A stretch of DNA of 64,000 bases from NCBI GenBank assembly GCA_021413845.1, contig JAIOPP010000006.1, positions 1-64,000 of the forward strand. The letters run 5' to 3'. This stretch comes from Planctomycetia bacterium (lineage in GTDB: Bacteria > Planctomycetota > Planctomycetia > Pirellulales > PNKZ01). The position numbers were made by a program, and so were the translations under genes. Positions 28,225-36,228 of the stretch are shown piece by piece. The first letter of the stretch is position 1; every line of letters begins with the position of its first letter. A model generated the notes under the pieces. The model searched no databases. It had not been told where the DNA came from and saw nothing but the letters and a program-made list of their open reading frames with translations.

Positions 28225-28575
28225 ATGACCAGCGATGTCTCACCGCCGAACCGACCTTCGCGACGCACCGTGAAGACGCCGCGCTTTTCGCCCCCCATGC
28301 GAATCCTGTGGTGGCTCGGAGCACTTCTCCCCTCGATCGTGCTCTTGATCGAGTATGCCGCGCCGGCGACGTTTTCCGGCTACCGCTTCGTTACGCCGCT
28401 GAACACGCTCGCCGTTTCCGTCATCGTCTGTTCGGCCGCGAGCTATTCGCAACGTCGCGGCCTCGAGGCGCAGTTGATCGACTTCTCGCTCGTAATGCTC
28501 CTCTCTCTCGCTCAAATCACGCTGATTCACGCGCTGGTTTATCTCCGTTTCATTTCGCCGTCGATCACCCCCTAG
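28225..28575 (+). CDS. Small membrane protein between the two Tm-1-like genes
   Basis: 116 aa, with three hydrophobic segments: about residues 30-48, 54-72 and 90-108. I do not recognise a family. The stop lies 7 bp before the UPF0261 gene, so the two are probably cotranscribed. It may be a lineage-specific protein without direct functional link; no motif suggests transport or enzyme activity. Confidence 0.6.
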   Translation: MTSDVSPPNRPSRRTVKTPRFSPPMRILWWLGALLPSIVLLIEYAAPATFSGYRFVTPLNTLAVSVIVCSAASYSQRRGLEAQLIDFSLVMLLSLAQITLIHALVYLRFISPSITP

Positions 28576-28582
28576 ACGTCTT

Positions 28583-29857
28583 ATGCCGTACGTCTACGCC
28601 ATCGCGACGATGGATACGAAAGGGGAAGAGCTCGCTTACACGGCCGAGCTTTTGCGCCGCGCGGGAGTCGAAGTCGCCGTGGTCGATGTCGGCACGCATG
28701 GCCCACCGATCGGCTTCGAGCTGCTCGCCGGCGACATGAAGCGCGTGCCGCGCGAAGTCGTCGCAGCGAGCGTCTCCGAGCAGGTACTAGGCTTCGCCGA
28801 TCGCGGCGCAGCGGTGTCGGCGATGTCGCTCGCTTTGACGAACTATCTCACCGCCGAACATGCCGCCGGTCGACTTGCCGGAGCGATCGGGCTCGGCGGC
28901 GGCGGAACCGCGCTCATCGCGCCGGCCCTGCGTGCGCTCCCGATCGGCGTGCCGAAGCTGCTCATCTCGACGATGGCCTCGGGCAATGTCGCCCCCTATG
29001 TCGGCTCGACCGATCTCGCCATGCTCTACTCCGTGGTCGACGTCGCCGGTTTGAACTCCGTCTCGCGACGTATTCTTGCGAACGGCGCGCACGCGCTCGC
29101 CGGCATGGTGAAGTTCGCCGACTCTTCATCATCACCGGCCACCACGCTGCAAACGCCGTCGACGAGGCGATCTCGAACCGTTGCTATGACGATGTTCGGC
29201 GTCACGACGACTTGCGTCGACGGCATCCGCCGCTCGCTCGAGGCACGTGGCGAAGACTGTCTTGTCTTTCATGCGACCGGTTCCGGCGATCGGGCCATGG
29301 AAAACCTCGTGCGCTCCCAACTCATCGACGGCGTGATCGACGCCACGACGACCGCCGTGGCCGATGAAGTGGTCGGCGGCGTGCTCGCGTGTGGGCCCGA
29401 GCGGTTCGATGCGATCTTGGCGGCGCGCTTGCCGTATGTCGTGAGTCTCGGCGCGCTCGACATGGTAAACTTCGGCGCTCGTGAAACGGTGCCCGAGCGG
29501 TTCGCGGAGCGAAAGTTGCACGTCCACAATGCGCAAGTCACGTTGATGCGCACGACGGCCGAAGAGTGCCGCGCCATCGCTCGTTGGATCGCGGCGAAGC
29601 TCAATCGTTCGACCGCGCCGCTGACGATTTTGATCCCGGAGCGCGGGCTTTCGGCCCTCGATGCCGAAGGAATGGCGTTTTACGATCGCGCGGCCGACGC
29701 GGCGCTCTTCGACGAGCTTGAGCATCGACTCCTGACGACGGCCGAGCGCCGTATCGTCCGACTGCCGCTGCACATCAACGATCCCGAATTCGGCGCGGCG
29801 CTGACGGCCGAATGGCTCGCGCTCGCCTGCGAAGTTAATTCGCCGAGCGTTCGCTGA
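28583..29857 (+). CDS. Tm-1-like ATP-binding protein, UPF0261 family
   Basis: 424 aa. The start VYAIATMDTKGEELAY and the segments GAIGLGGGGTALIAPAL, STMASGNVAPYVGSTDL and MVNFGARETVPERF are typical of the UPF0261/Tm-1 N-terminal family. In plants this domain and the PEP-hydrolase-like domain are fused in Tm-1, a protein that blocks tobamovirus replication. In bacteria they occur as neighbouring genes, as here. The enzymatic function is unknown. The 3' end overlaps that of the NtrC-type regulator on the other strand by 23 bp. Confidence 0.87.
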   Translation: MPYVYAIATMDTKGEELAYTAELLRRAGVEVAVVDVGTHGPPIGFELLAGDMKRVPREVVAASVSEQVLGFADRGAAVSAMSLALTNYLTAEHAAGRLAGAIGLGGGGTALIAPALRALPIGVPKLLISTMASGNVAPYVGSTDLAMLYSVVDVAGLNSVSRRILANGAHALAGMVKFADSSSSPATTLQTPSTRRSRTVAMTMFGVTTTCVDGIRRSLEARGEDCLVFHATGSGDRAMENLVRSQLIDGVIDATTTAVADEVVGGVLACGPERFDAILAARLPYVVSLGALDMVNFGARETVPERFAERKLHVHNAQVTLMRTTAEECRAIARWIAAKLNRSTAPLTILIPERGLSALDAEGMAFYDRAADAALFDELEHRLLTTAERRIVRLPLHINDPEFGAALTAEWLALACEVNSPSVR

Positions 29858-31433
29858 GCATGCCGAGGGCGCGAAGTTTCGTTCGCAACGTCATGCGCGA
29901 AATACCGAGATATTCGGCCGCGAGCTGTTGATTTCCTTCGGCGTAACGCATCACCATCTCCAACACGATCCGATCGACCTTGTTGCCGACTTCGCGATAG
30001 ACGTTCGTCGATTCATCGGCCAGAAGGTTCCGGGTCAGCGCGGCGAGATCGAGCGGCACGTCGCCGCTGTTGTGATTCGGACCATGTACACCCGCGGCGT
30101 TTGCGGAAGCCGGCTCGACCTGCGAAACCTTGCCGTTGGACGACGACGATGCGTTCGTCGGCAGCGGATTGCCGGGCGAGAGCGGCATTCCGATTTCGGT
30201 CGCGCCGTCTTTCACGCCGCTTTCGAGAATGAAGGTCGAGCCCGCCGCGGGCGTCGCGCGGACGCGACAAACGTCGGGCAGCGAATCGGCAGTGATGATC
30301 TCTCCGGTCGTGCGCACCATCGCATAGCGGACGGCGCTCTCCAACTCGCGAATGTTGCCGGGCCACGAATGGCGCTGCAGCAACTCCAGCGCTTCGAGCG
30401 TGATCGCGCGGATTCGCTTCTTCAACTCCCGATTGAACCGCTTCAGAAAGTGCTCGGCCAAGACCGGAATATCTTCGCGTCGATCTTGCAAGCGAGGAAG
30501 TTTGATCGTGAAGCCGTTCAAGCGATAAAATAAGTCGCGGCGGAATTTTCCTTCTTCGACCAGTTGCGCCAAGTCGCAATTCGTCGCCGTGATGATCCGG
30601 ACGTCGGTCTGAATCGTGACGTTGCCGCCGACCCGCTCGAACTGCTGCTGTTGCAAAAGCCTTAGTGCTTTGGCTTGCGTCGCGGGGCTCATGTCGCCGA
30701 TTTCATCGAGAAAGATCGTGCCGCCGTTCACTTGCTCGAACTTGCCGATCCGCCGTTGATCGGCTCCGGTGAACGCTCCGCGCTCGTGACCGAACAACTC
30801 GCTTTCCAGCAACGTCTCCGAGAGGGCCGCGCAATTGATCGCGAGAAACGGCTTCTGATTACGACTGCTGTAGTGGTAGATCGCGCGGGCGACGAGCTCT
30901 TTGCCGGTGCCGCTTTCGCCGAGGATCAACACCGTCGCATCTTGCGAGGCCACGCGACCGATCGTCTTGTAAACTTCTTGCATCGCGGGTGCGAAGCCGA
31001 CGATCCGATCGGCATCGAGCGGTACGTCTTCCTCTCCCTCGGTCAGCCGCGCCGGAACGTGGCTCAACCGGCTCATCTCCAGCGCCTTCGACAACGACGC
31101 TTGCAACTGACGAAAATCGACCGGTTTGATCAAGTAGTCGAACGCGCCGCGGCGCATCGCATCGATCGCCGTATCGGTCTTCGAGAACGCCGTCATCATA
31201 ATCACGGGAATGCGCGAATCGATCTCGCGAATCCGATCGTACGCATCGAGGCCCGAGATGTCGGGCAGCCGTACGTCGAGCAGTACGGCGTCGGGACGAT
31301 GAAGCTTCACCATCTCGATTCCGACTTTCGCATTCGGAGCCGTGACGATCGTGAGCTTGTCCGTGGCAAGGCTCTCTTGCAGGCTCAGTCGGATGTTCGG
31401 TTCGTCGTCGACGATAAGCAACGTTTGAATCAT
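29835..31433 (-). CDS. NtrC-family sigma-54-dependent response regulator
   Basis: 532 aa. The receiver domain (1-120) has D9/D10 and the phospho-acceptor D53. The AAA+ domain (about 145-385) has Walker A GESGTGKE at 172-179, the sigma-54 contact loop GAFTGA at 219-224, and GGTIFLDEIGDM as Walker B. A Ser/Asn/Pro-rich linker leads to a Fis-type helix-turn-helix at the C-terminus (NQQLAAEYLGISRMTLRTKL). It activates sigma-54 promoters when phosphorylated. The histidine kinase gene lies 57 bp upstream on the same strand. A strong sigma-54 promoter stands in front of the divergent bicarbonate-transporter gene at 33533, which makes that gene a likely target. Confidence 0.95.
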   Translation of the reverse strand: MIQTLLIVDDEPNIRLSLQESLATDKLTIVTAPNAKVGIEMVKLHRPDAVLLDVRLPDISGLDAYDRIREIDSRIPVIMMTAFSKTDTAIDAMRRGAFDYLIKPVDFRQLQASLSKALEMSRLSHVPARLTEGEEDVPLDADRIVGFAPAMQEVYKTIGRVASQDATVLILGESGTGKELVARAIYHYSSRNQKPFLAINCAALSETLLESELFGHERGAFTGADQRRIGKFEQVNGGTIFLDEIGDMSPATQAKALRLLQQQQFERVGGNVTIQTDVRIITATNCDLAQLVEEGKFRRDLFYRLNGFTIKLPRLQDRREDIPVLAEHFLKRFNRELKKRIRAITLEALELLQRHSWPGNIRELESAVRYAMVRTTGEIITADSLPDVCRVRATPAAGSTFILESGVKDGATEIGMPLSPGNPLPTNASSSSNGKVSQVEPASANAAGVHGPNHNSGDVPLDLAALTRNLLADESTNVYREVGNKVDRIVLEMVMRYAEGNQQLAAEYLGISRMTLRTKLRALGMLSERSAN

Positions 31434-31490
31434 GAGCGAAGCGACGAAGAAGAATTTCGGGGAGTTATGAATCGGAGGACGAACAAGGAA

Positions 31491-33104
31491 TCAATTCGCG
31501 GCGACGAGCATCGCGCCGCTCGCCGGGCTTTCTTGCGAAACAGGTAAAAACGGCATCTCGATGACGAACTCCGCGCCGCGCGGGCTGCGATTATGGGCCG
31601 AAATCTTGCCACCATGCGCGGCGACGATCTGGCGGCAGATCGTCAGCCCGAGGCCGGTGCCGGTATCTTTCGACGTCACGAACGGCTCGAAGATGCGCGG
31701 CAACATTTCGTCGGGAAAGCCGGCACCCGTATCGAACAGGCGAATGCGAAACATCGGCAATTCTTCGGTCGGTGCATCGGCGGCGACGCGCAGAGCGTCT
31801 TGCTCCGAATCGAGATTCTGCATGGCGTCGGAAGTCGGAGGGTGCTCCGCGGGGTCCGGAGCTTCCAGCACGATCTGAATCATGCCGCCGTCGGGCATCT
31901 CGTCGAGCGAATTGAGCAGCAAGTTCAAGAGTAGTTGCTTGAGTTGCGCCATATCGCCCGACGCCGTGACGCGCCGACTCGGCACCACGCAATGCAACTC
32001 GACGTCGTGTTGATGGGCTTTCGGATAGACCAGATCCAGCGCTTGGTAGATCACCTCGGCAACATCGATCGGACGCATCGATAGCTCGGGCGGGCGAGCG
32101 AAATCGAGAAACGATTGAATCGACTCTTCGAGGCGAATGAGCTCTTCGTTGATGATCGTCAATTGCCGACGATTCAGCGGCGCCTCCCCTTCGCGCGACA
32201 ATGCCGATTGCACGAGCACCTTGATCGGCATGAGCGGGTTGCGTAGTTCGTGTGCGAGACCGGCGGCTAGTTGCCCGACGATCGCCAATTGCTCGCTGCG
32301 GAGCAGTTCGGTTTCACGCTGCTGCAAGCGCTCGACGACTTGCGTGATCTCGCGCTCGACATGGCGGATGCTCGTTTCGACCCCGGCGAAGTCGCTATAG
32401 CGCGAGATGAAGACCGCCCCGTTGACTTCGTTCAGCTTTCCGGCCACGCCGCGCACCGAGACTTCCAATTGCACGATCGAACGATTCACGGCCCTTGCCA
32501 GCCCGACCCCGACCAGCAGCCCGGCGATGCTGCCGGTGATTCCGAGCAGCAGAAACCCGGTGCGCACGTATTGCGCCGTCACACGGCTCGCTTCGGTCGT
32601 GCGGTCGACGACTTGTTTATCGTAGTTGATGCAAGCGCGAGCCGGCACGAGCACGGTATTCGTCAACACCTCGTCGACCAGATGGGCATAAGCACGCTCG
32701 GTTTCGGCATTCGCCGGCGCATCGCGAAGCAGAGCGTATTCCCGCTTGAAGCGTTCGTACCCGTCGGCGACGATCTTGACCATCTCCGACTCCTCCGGCG
32801 TGCGCGCGGCATCTTTCGCGGCTTCGATCAACGGCTGCGAGTCGCGCAAAAACATATCGACGTTTTCGAGATGCTTTCTTTCGCGGGAACGAAGAAACAA
32901 ATCGAGCTCGCGACGAATTTCGCGCATCGCCGTGAAGATTTCTTCGGCGGCGATCATGCCGTGTACTTCACGTGCAATGAGTTCCGAGCTCTCGAACTGT
33001 TGCTGCTGCACGTGCCAAGCCGCCGTGATGCCGACCGCCAAGAGCAATAAGCTCAGCGCAACCATCGGAGCGGCGATCTTCAGCGTGATCCGCGATTTCC
33101 ACAT
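31491..33104 (-). CDS. Membrane sensor histidine kinase paired with the NtrC-type regulator
   Basis: 537 aa. A first membrane segment (about residues 10-30) and a second near 180-200 enclose a helical extracytoplasmic sensor of about 150 residues. A HAMP-like linker and coiled coil follow. The phosphorylation motif is LAAGLAHELRNPLMPIKVL near residue 285. The ATPase domain has LLLNLLLNSLDEMPDGG, LFDTGAGFPDEM and DTGTGLGLTICRQ. It is a NtrB-like class of kinase with a four-helix-bundle type sensor. It phosphorylates the regulator encoded 57 bp downstream. The signal is unknown; the divergent transporter suggests inorganic carbon or a related condition, which is inference. Confidence 0.93.
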   Translation of the reverse strand: MWKSRITLKIAAPMVALSLLLLAVGITAAWHVQQQQFESSELIAREVHGMIAAEEIFTAMREIRRELDLFLRSRERKHLENVDMFLRDSQPLIEAAKDAARTPEESEMVKIVADGYERFKREYALLRDAPANAETERAYAHLVDEVLTNTVLVPARACINYDKQVVDRTTEASRVTAQYVRTGFLLLGITGSIAGLLVGVGLARAVNRSIVQLEVSVRGVAGKLNEVNGAVFISRYSDFAGVETSIRHVEREITQVVERLQQRETELLRSEQLAIVGQLAAGLAHELRNPLMPIKVLVQSALSREGEAPLNRRQLTIINEELIRLEESIQSFLDFARPPELSMRPIDVAEVIYQALDLVYPKAHQHDVELHCVVPSRRVTASGDMAQLKQLLLNLLLNSLDEMPDGGMIQIVLEAPDPAEHPPTSDAMQNLDSEQDALRVAADAPTEELPMFRIRLFDTGAGFPDEMLPRIFEPFVTSKDTGTGLGLTICRQIVAAHGGKISAHNRSPRGAEFVIEMPFLPVSQESPASGAMLVAAN

Positions 33105-33356
33105 CGGCGATTCGGCACGTTCGTTAGTGGGGGAGATGGCAAACTCTTAGCCGCGGCGCGCGGCCAAAATCTTTTCTTAGTGTCATCGATTCTTCCTCGA
33201 AAAGAAGAGGGGGTCTTAGAAGGCCTTCGCAGCGAAATCGACTAACAGAGGCCGCGTCATTTAGTCCGTCGAGCGTTTTCGACCCGTAAATCATAGGGTT
33301 TCAGGAATCACCCGCGAAGTGCATTCGCCACGGTCGATCCACCGCGGGCGAGCGTT

Positions 33357-33390
33357 CATTACGGACATTTAATTGCCTGCATTACGAACA
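33357..33390 (+). repeat. Two direct repeats CATTACG(G/A)ACA upstream of the sigma-54 promoter
   Basis: Copies at 33357-33367 and 33380-33390 differ by one base and are spaced 23 bp start to start, about two helical turns, which puts them on the same face of the DNA. They end 17 bp before the sigma-54 promoter. They may bind a regulator; enhancer sites for NtrC-type proteins usually lie further away and are palindromic, so the link to the neighbouring regulator is weak. Confidence 0.45.
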
Positions 33391-33407
33391 AGTAAGCGCC
33401 CGGGCGT

Positions 33408-33423
33408 TGGCACGTCGACTGCT
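33408..33423 (+). promoter_or_regulatory. Sigma-54 (RpoN) promoter of the sbtA-like gene
   Basis: TGGCACG-TCGA-CTGCT matches the -24/-12 consensus TGGCACG-N4-TTGCW at all but one position, with the essential GG and GC correctly spaced. It is preceded by the preferred T (TTGGCACG). Transcription would start near 33434, about 100 bp before the transporter ATG. An NtrC-type activator with an intact GAFTGA loop is encoded nearby. Confidence 0.6.
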
Positions 33424-33532
33424 TTGTTCCGGTCGTACCGAGTTCGACGCTCGGCACGATCGAATCGAATACCAGATCGCGTTTCAAAGCTGCTTACACG
33501 CTCGTAGTCGCTTCTCATTTAAGGACGCCGCA

Positions 33533-34894
33533 ATGCTACAAGACTTCCTCACGAACGTTTCGCACAACCTCTTCAAGCCGTTGCTGCTGTTCTTCTATGC
33601 AGGCTTCGCGATTCCGCTTTTGAGGGTGAAGTTCGAGTTCCCGAAGGTGCTCTATCAAGGACTCACGATCTATCTCTTGCTCGCGATCGGCTGGCACGGC
33701 GGAGAAGAGCTCGCCGGCTTGGAACCGGAAATGTACGGTCAAGCCGCCGGCTTCATGGTCGTCGGGTTCTTCACGAACCTGATCATCGGCATCGTCGCCT
33801 TCGCCTCGTTGCGGGCCTTCACGAAGCTCCGCAAGATCGACGCCGCGACGGTCGCCGGCTACTACGGCTCCGACTCGGCCGGTACGTTCGTCACCTGCCT
33901 CGGCGTGATGACGGCCGCCAATATCGCTTTCGCTCCTTACATGCCCGTGATGCTCGCCATCATGGAAATCCCGGGCTGTCTCGTCGCCTTGTTCATCGTG
34001 TCGAAGATGCGTAACTCCGGCATGGACGCTCTCGGCAACATGCCGGGCGAAGAAGGTTTCAGTCGCTTCAACCGCGCCGACGGCACGAAGCTTCCCGCCG
34101 CTCTCGACGAAGAGCTGGACGAAGTCGTGTTGGCGGAAGACGAAGAACTCGTCGCCGCCGGTTCGACGACGAAGTACGGCTCGGGCAGCGGCAACGACGT
34201 CCGTCGCGGTCGGGGCAACGGCGCCAACCACGGCGGCTCGCTGCCCGACGATGAAGAAGTTTCCCAGTCGAAGAAGGAACGCCAACAAGCTCTCGACGCC
34301 GAAGACGACATCGCCCTCCGCTCGGGCGATTCCAAGGACGGCAAACCGGGCGACAAGAAAGCCCCGCTCTTCAGCGGCGAGCTCCTGCACGAAGTGTTTC
34401 TCAATCCGGGCATCTATCTCTTGTTCGCCGGTATCGCCATCGGCTTCATCAGCCGGCTGCAAGGCGCGAAGGTGATCGCGGCCAACGACATGCTCTTCAA
34501 TAACTTGTTCCAAGGCATGCTCTCGCTCTTCTTGTTGGAAATGGGCATGACCGCCGCTCGCAAGCTGAAAGACCTCAAGGCCGGCGGCTGGCAGTTCGTC
34601 GCGTTCGCTCTAATCGCTCCGAACGTGTTCGCCACCTTCGGCATGATCGTCGCCCACTTTTACGGCATCTTCTCCGGTCACCCGCTCGAACAAGGAACGT
34701 ATGTGCTGTTCGCCGTGCTGTGCGGTGCGGCGTCGTACATCGCTCTTCCGGCCGTGCAACGGATGGCGATCCCCGAAGCCAGCCCGACGCTCCCGCTCGC
34801 CGCTTCGCTCGGTCTGACGTTCTCCTACAACGTCACGATCGGCATCCCGGTCTATATGGAGATCGCGAAGATGCTCATGCGATCTTCGGCCTAA
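33533..34894 (+). CDS. sbtA: SbtA-type sodium-dependent bicarbonate transporter
   Basis: 453 aa from the ATG at 33533, which has an AAGGAC ribosome-binding site; the frame opens upstream at 33407 but that part overlaps the sigma-54 promoter and is not protein-like. About ten membrane segments lie in two halves, with family motifs FKPLLLFFYAGFAIPLLRV at the N-terminus, GYYGSDSAGTFVTCLG in the first half and GAASYIALPAVQRMAIPEA in the second. SbtA imports bicarbonate with sodium. Cyanobacterial SbtA has about 370 residues. Here a very acidic and Gly/Lys-rich cytoplasmic loop of about 125 residues (155-280) is inserted between the halves. No PII-like SbtB gene is adjacent; the 210-aa protein that follows is unrelated to PII. 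Confidence 0.85.
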   Translation: MLQDFLTNVSHNLFKPLLLFFYAGFAIPLLRVKFEFPKVLYQGLTIYLLLAIGWHGGEELAGLEPEMYGQAAGFMVVGFFTNLIIGIVAFASLRAFTKLRKIDAATVAGYYGSDSAGTFVTCLGVMTAANIAFAPYMPVMLAIMEIPGCLVALFIVSKMRNSGMDALGNMPGEEGFSRFNRADGTKLPAALDEELDEVVLAEDEELVAAGSTTKYGSGSGNDVRRGRGNGANHGGSLPDDEEVSQSKKERQQALDAEDDIALRSGDSKDGKPGDKKAPLFSGELLHEVFLNPGIYLLFAGIAIGFISRLQGAKVIAANDMLFNNLFQGMLSLFLLEMGMTAARKLKDLKAGGWQFVAFALIAPNVFATFGMIVAHFYGIFSGHPLEQGTYVLFAVLCGAASYIALPAVQRMAIPEASPTLPLAASLGLTFSYNVTIGIPVYMEIAKMLMRSSA

Positions 34895-35027
34895 TCGTCG
34901 AGTCTGCGGACTTCGATCCGAGGTGCCTGGAGCGCTCTCGGATCGAAGCCGCACTTCCGATCCGTACCGTCTCTGAATGCAACCCGTAATCGAAACCCAA
35001 TGGTCCGTGATTTAGGAGACCGTTTGT

Positions 35028-35660
35028 ATGACGAAGTCGAACTATAACCGCTTGGAAGGACGTTCCGGCGACGATCGTTTTGAACAGGAATCGTTTGTGA
35101 ACGGCAAGAATTTTTCGGCCGATCACGGCGGCATCGCGGAACTCGAAAAGCCTGCGTCGCGCGCAGGCCTCTCCGATCGCGACGAATCCGTCCTCGGAAC
35201 TTCCGCAACCTTCCGCATGTTGCCGCAGCGGTTTAAGCAAGGCTCGATGAAGCTGCTGTGGGCCGGCGTCAGCGGCGGTCTCGGCGCATTCCTTTTAGCC
35301 GAAGTTCCCAACACGCCGGGCCTCGCCTTGAATCTCGCCATCATCGGCGGCATCGGCCTGATTGCCGGGGCAGTCATGGCGGCACTCGCGTTTCGCGACT
35401 TTACCGGTCGACTCATCGTCGACTCGCAAGGCGTCGCGCTGACCCCGCGCTGGGCCGGCTTCAAGCTCGCTTGGAAACAAGTCAGCTCGTGGCAAGTCAC
35501 CGATGAAGATGAGTTGCCGCCGCAAATGCAGCAGCTCAAGCTGTGGCGAAAAGGAGAGTCGACGCCGATCATCGTGGACACGAGTTGGCTCTGCGTCGAG
35601 TCGCGCGGCACCCTGCGAAAAATCCTCCGCCAGGTCGCAGGGGAAGACCGCTTAGGCTAA
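35028..35660 (+). CDS. Membrane protein of unknown function following sbtA
   Basis: 210 aa with an AGGAG site 8 bp before the ATG. The first 75 residues are hydrophilic. Two membrane segments follow (about 82-98 and 102-122), then a C-terminal domain of about 85 residues with the strand pattern of PH-like bacterial membrane proteins (GRLIVDSQGVALTPRWAGFK ... WKQVSSWQV). I cannot name a family. It lies 133 bp after sbtA in the same direction and ends at a strong terminator, so it may share the sbtA transcript. Confidence 0.65.
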   Translation: MTKSNYNRLEGRSGDDRFEQESFVNGKNFSADHGGIAELEKPASRAGLSDRDESVLGTSATFRMLPQRFKQGSMKLLWAGVSGGLGAFLLAEVPNTPGLALNLAIIGGIGLIAGAVMAALAFRDFTGRLIVDSQGVALTPRWAGFKLAWKQVSSWQVTDEDELPPQMQQLKLWRKGESTPIIVDTSWLCVESRGTLRKILRQVAGEDRLG

Positions 35661-35709
35661 TCGACGGCTCGCGGCTCGCCGACGAATCGTCTACCGTTAT
35701 CCCGCTCCT

Positions 35710-35764
35710 AACATCGCCTCGTCCGTCGGAAAATCGTTTCCGATAGGCGAGGCGATGTTGTTTT
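35710..35764 (+). terminator. Rho-independent terminator after the sbtA operon
   Basis: A 12-bp perfect stem (AACATCGCCTCG with CGAGGCGATGTT) encloses a second internal stem (CGGAAA/TTTCCG) and is followed by GTTTT. It ends transcripts of the 210-aa gene and probably of sbtA. Confidence 0.8.
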
Positions 35765-35873
35765 CAGGCAGAAGCGGAGCGACGGCCGCCGGCAATGGAA
35801 TTGCATCACACGCGACGTATCGACTACGATGCCATCCATCTTCGCCGGCCTTTTACGAACGAGAGCTTGACCC

Positions 35874-36215
35874 ATGGCAGAACAAGAACGGAAGCCCGAC
35901 CCGGCCTCGCAACGGCCGACGACGGAAATCCAGATCGACGATTCGAAAGTCGCGGCGCTTTATGCGAACTTCTGCCGCGTTACCGGAACGCCCGAGGAGT
36001 TGGTGGTCGATTTTTCGTTGAATGCCGCCCCTGCCGAGCAACTCACGGGCCCGATCGTGTTGTCGCAACGGATCGTGCTGAGTTTCTTTACCGCCAAACG
36101 CCTCTTCCAAGCGCTCGGCATGTCGCTCCAGCGACACGAACAAGCGTTCGGTCCGATTGAAACGAATGTGCAAAAGCGGGTCGTGCCGCAACAGCAGCCA
36201 CGACCGAACTCGTAG
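35874..36215 (+). CDS. DUF3467-family protein
   Basis: 113 aa. The segment IQIDDSKVAALYANFCRVTG, EELVVDFSLN and QRIVLSFFTAKRLFQAL is the DUF3467 pattern, a small family of unknown function common in planctomycetes and myxobacteria. It is soluble, with no signal peptide. The stop lies 13 bp before the SecA-like gene, so the two are likely cotranscribed. A link to the SecA-like motor is possible but only contextual. Confidence 0.8.
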   Translation: MAEQERKPDPASQRPTTEIQIDDSKVAALYANFCRVTGTPEELVVDFSLNAAPAEQLTGPIVLSQRIVLSFFTAKRLFQALGMSLQRHEQAFGPIETNVQKRVVPQQQPRPNS

Positions 36216-36228
36216 CGCGCTCGCGTCG

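Larger units (their letters stand above)
33105..33532. other. Divergent control region between the histidine kinase and sbtA
   Basis: 428 bp without a gene. On the transporter side it contains a sigma-54 promoter (33408-33423) and a pair of 11-bp direct repeats (33357-33390). The transcript would have an untranslated leader of about 100 bases ending in an AAGGAC ribosome-binding site at 33521-33526. I could not identify the promoter of the kinase gene. Confidence 0.5.
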
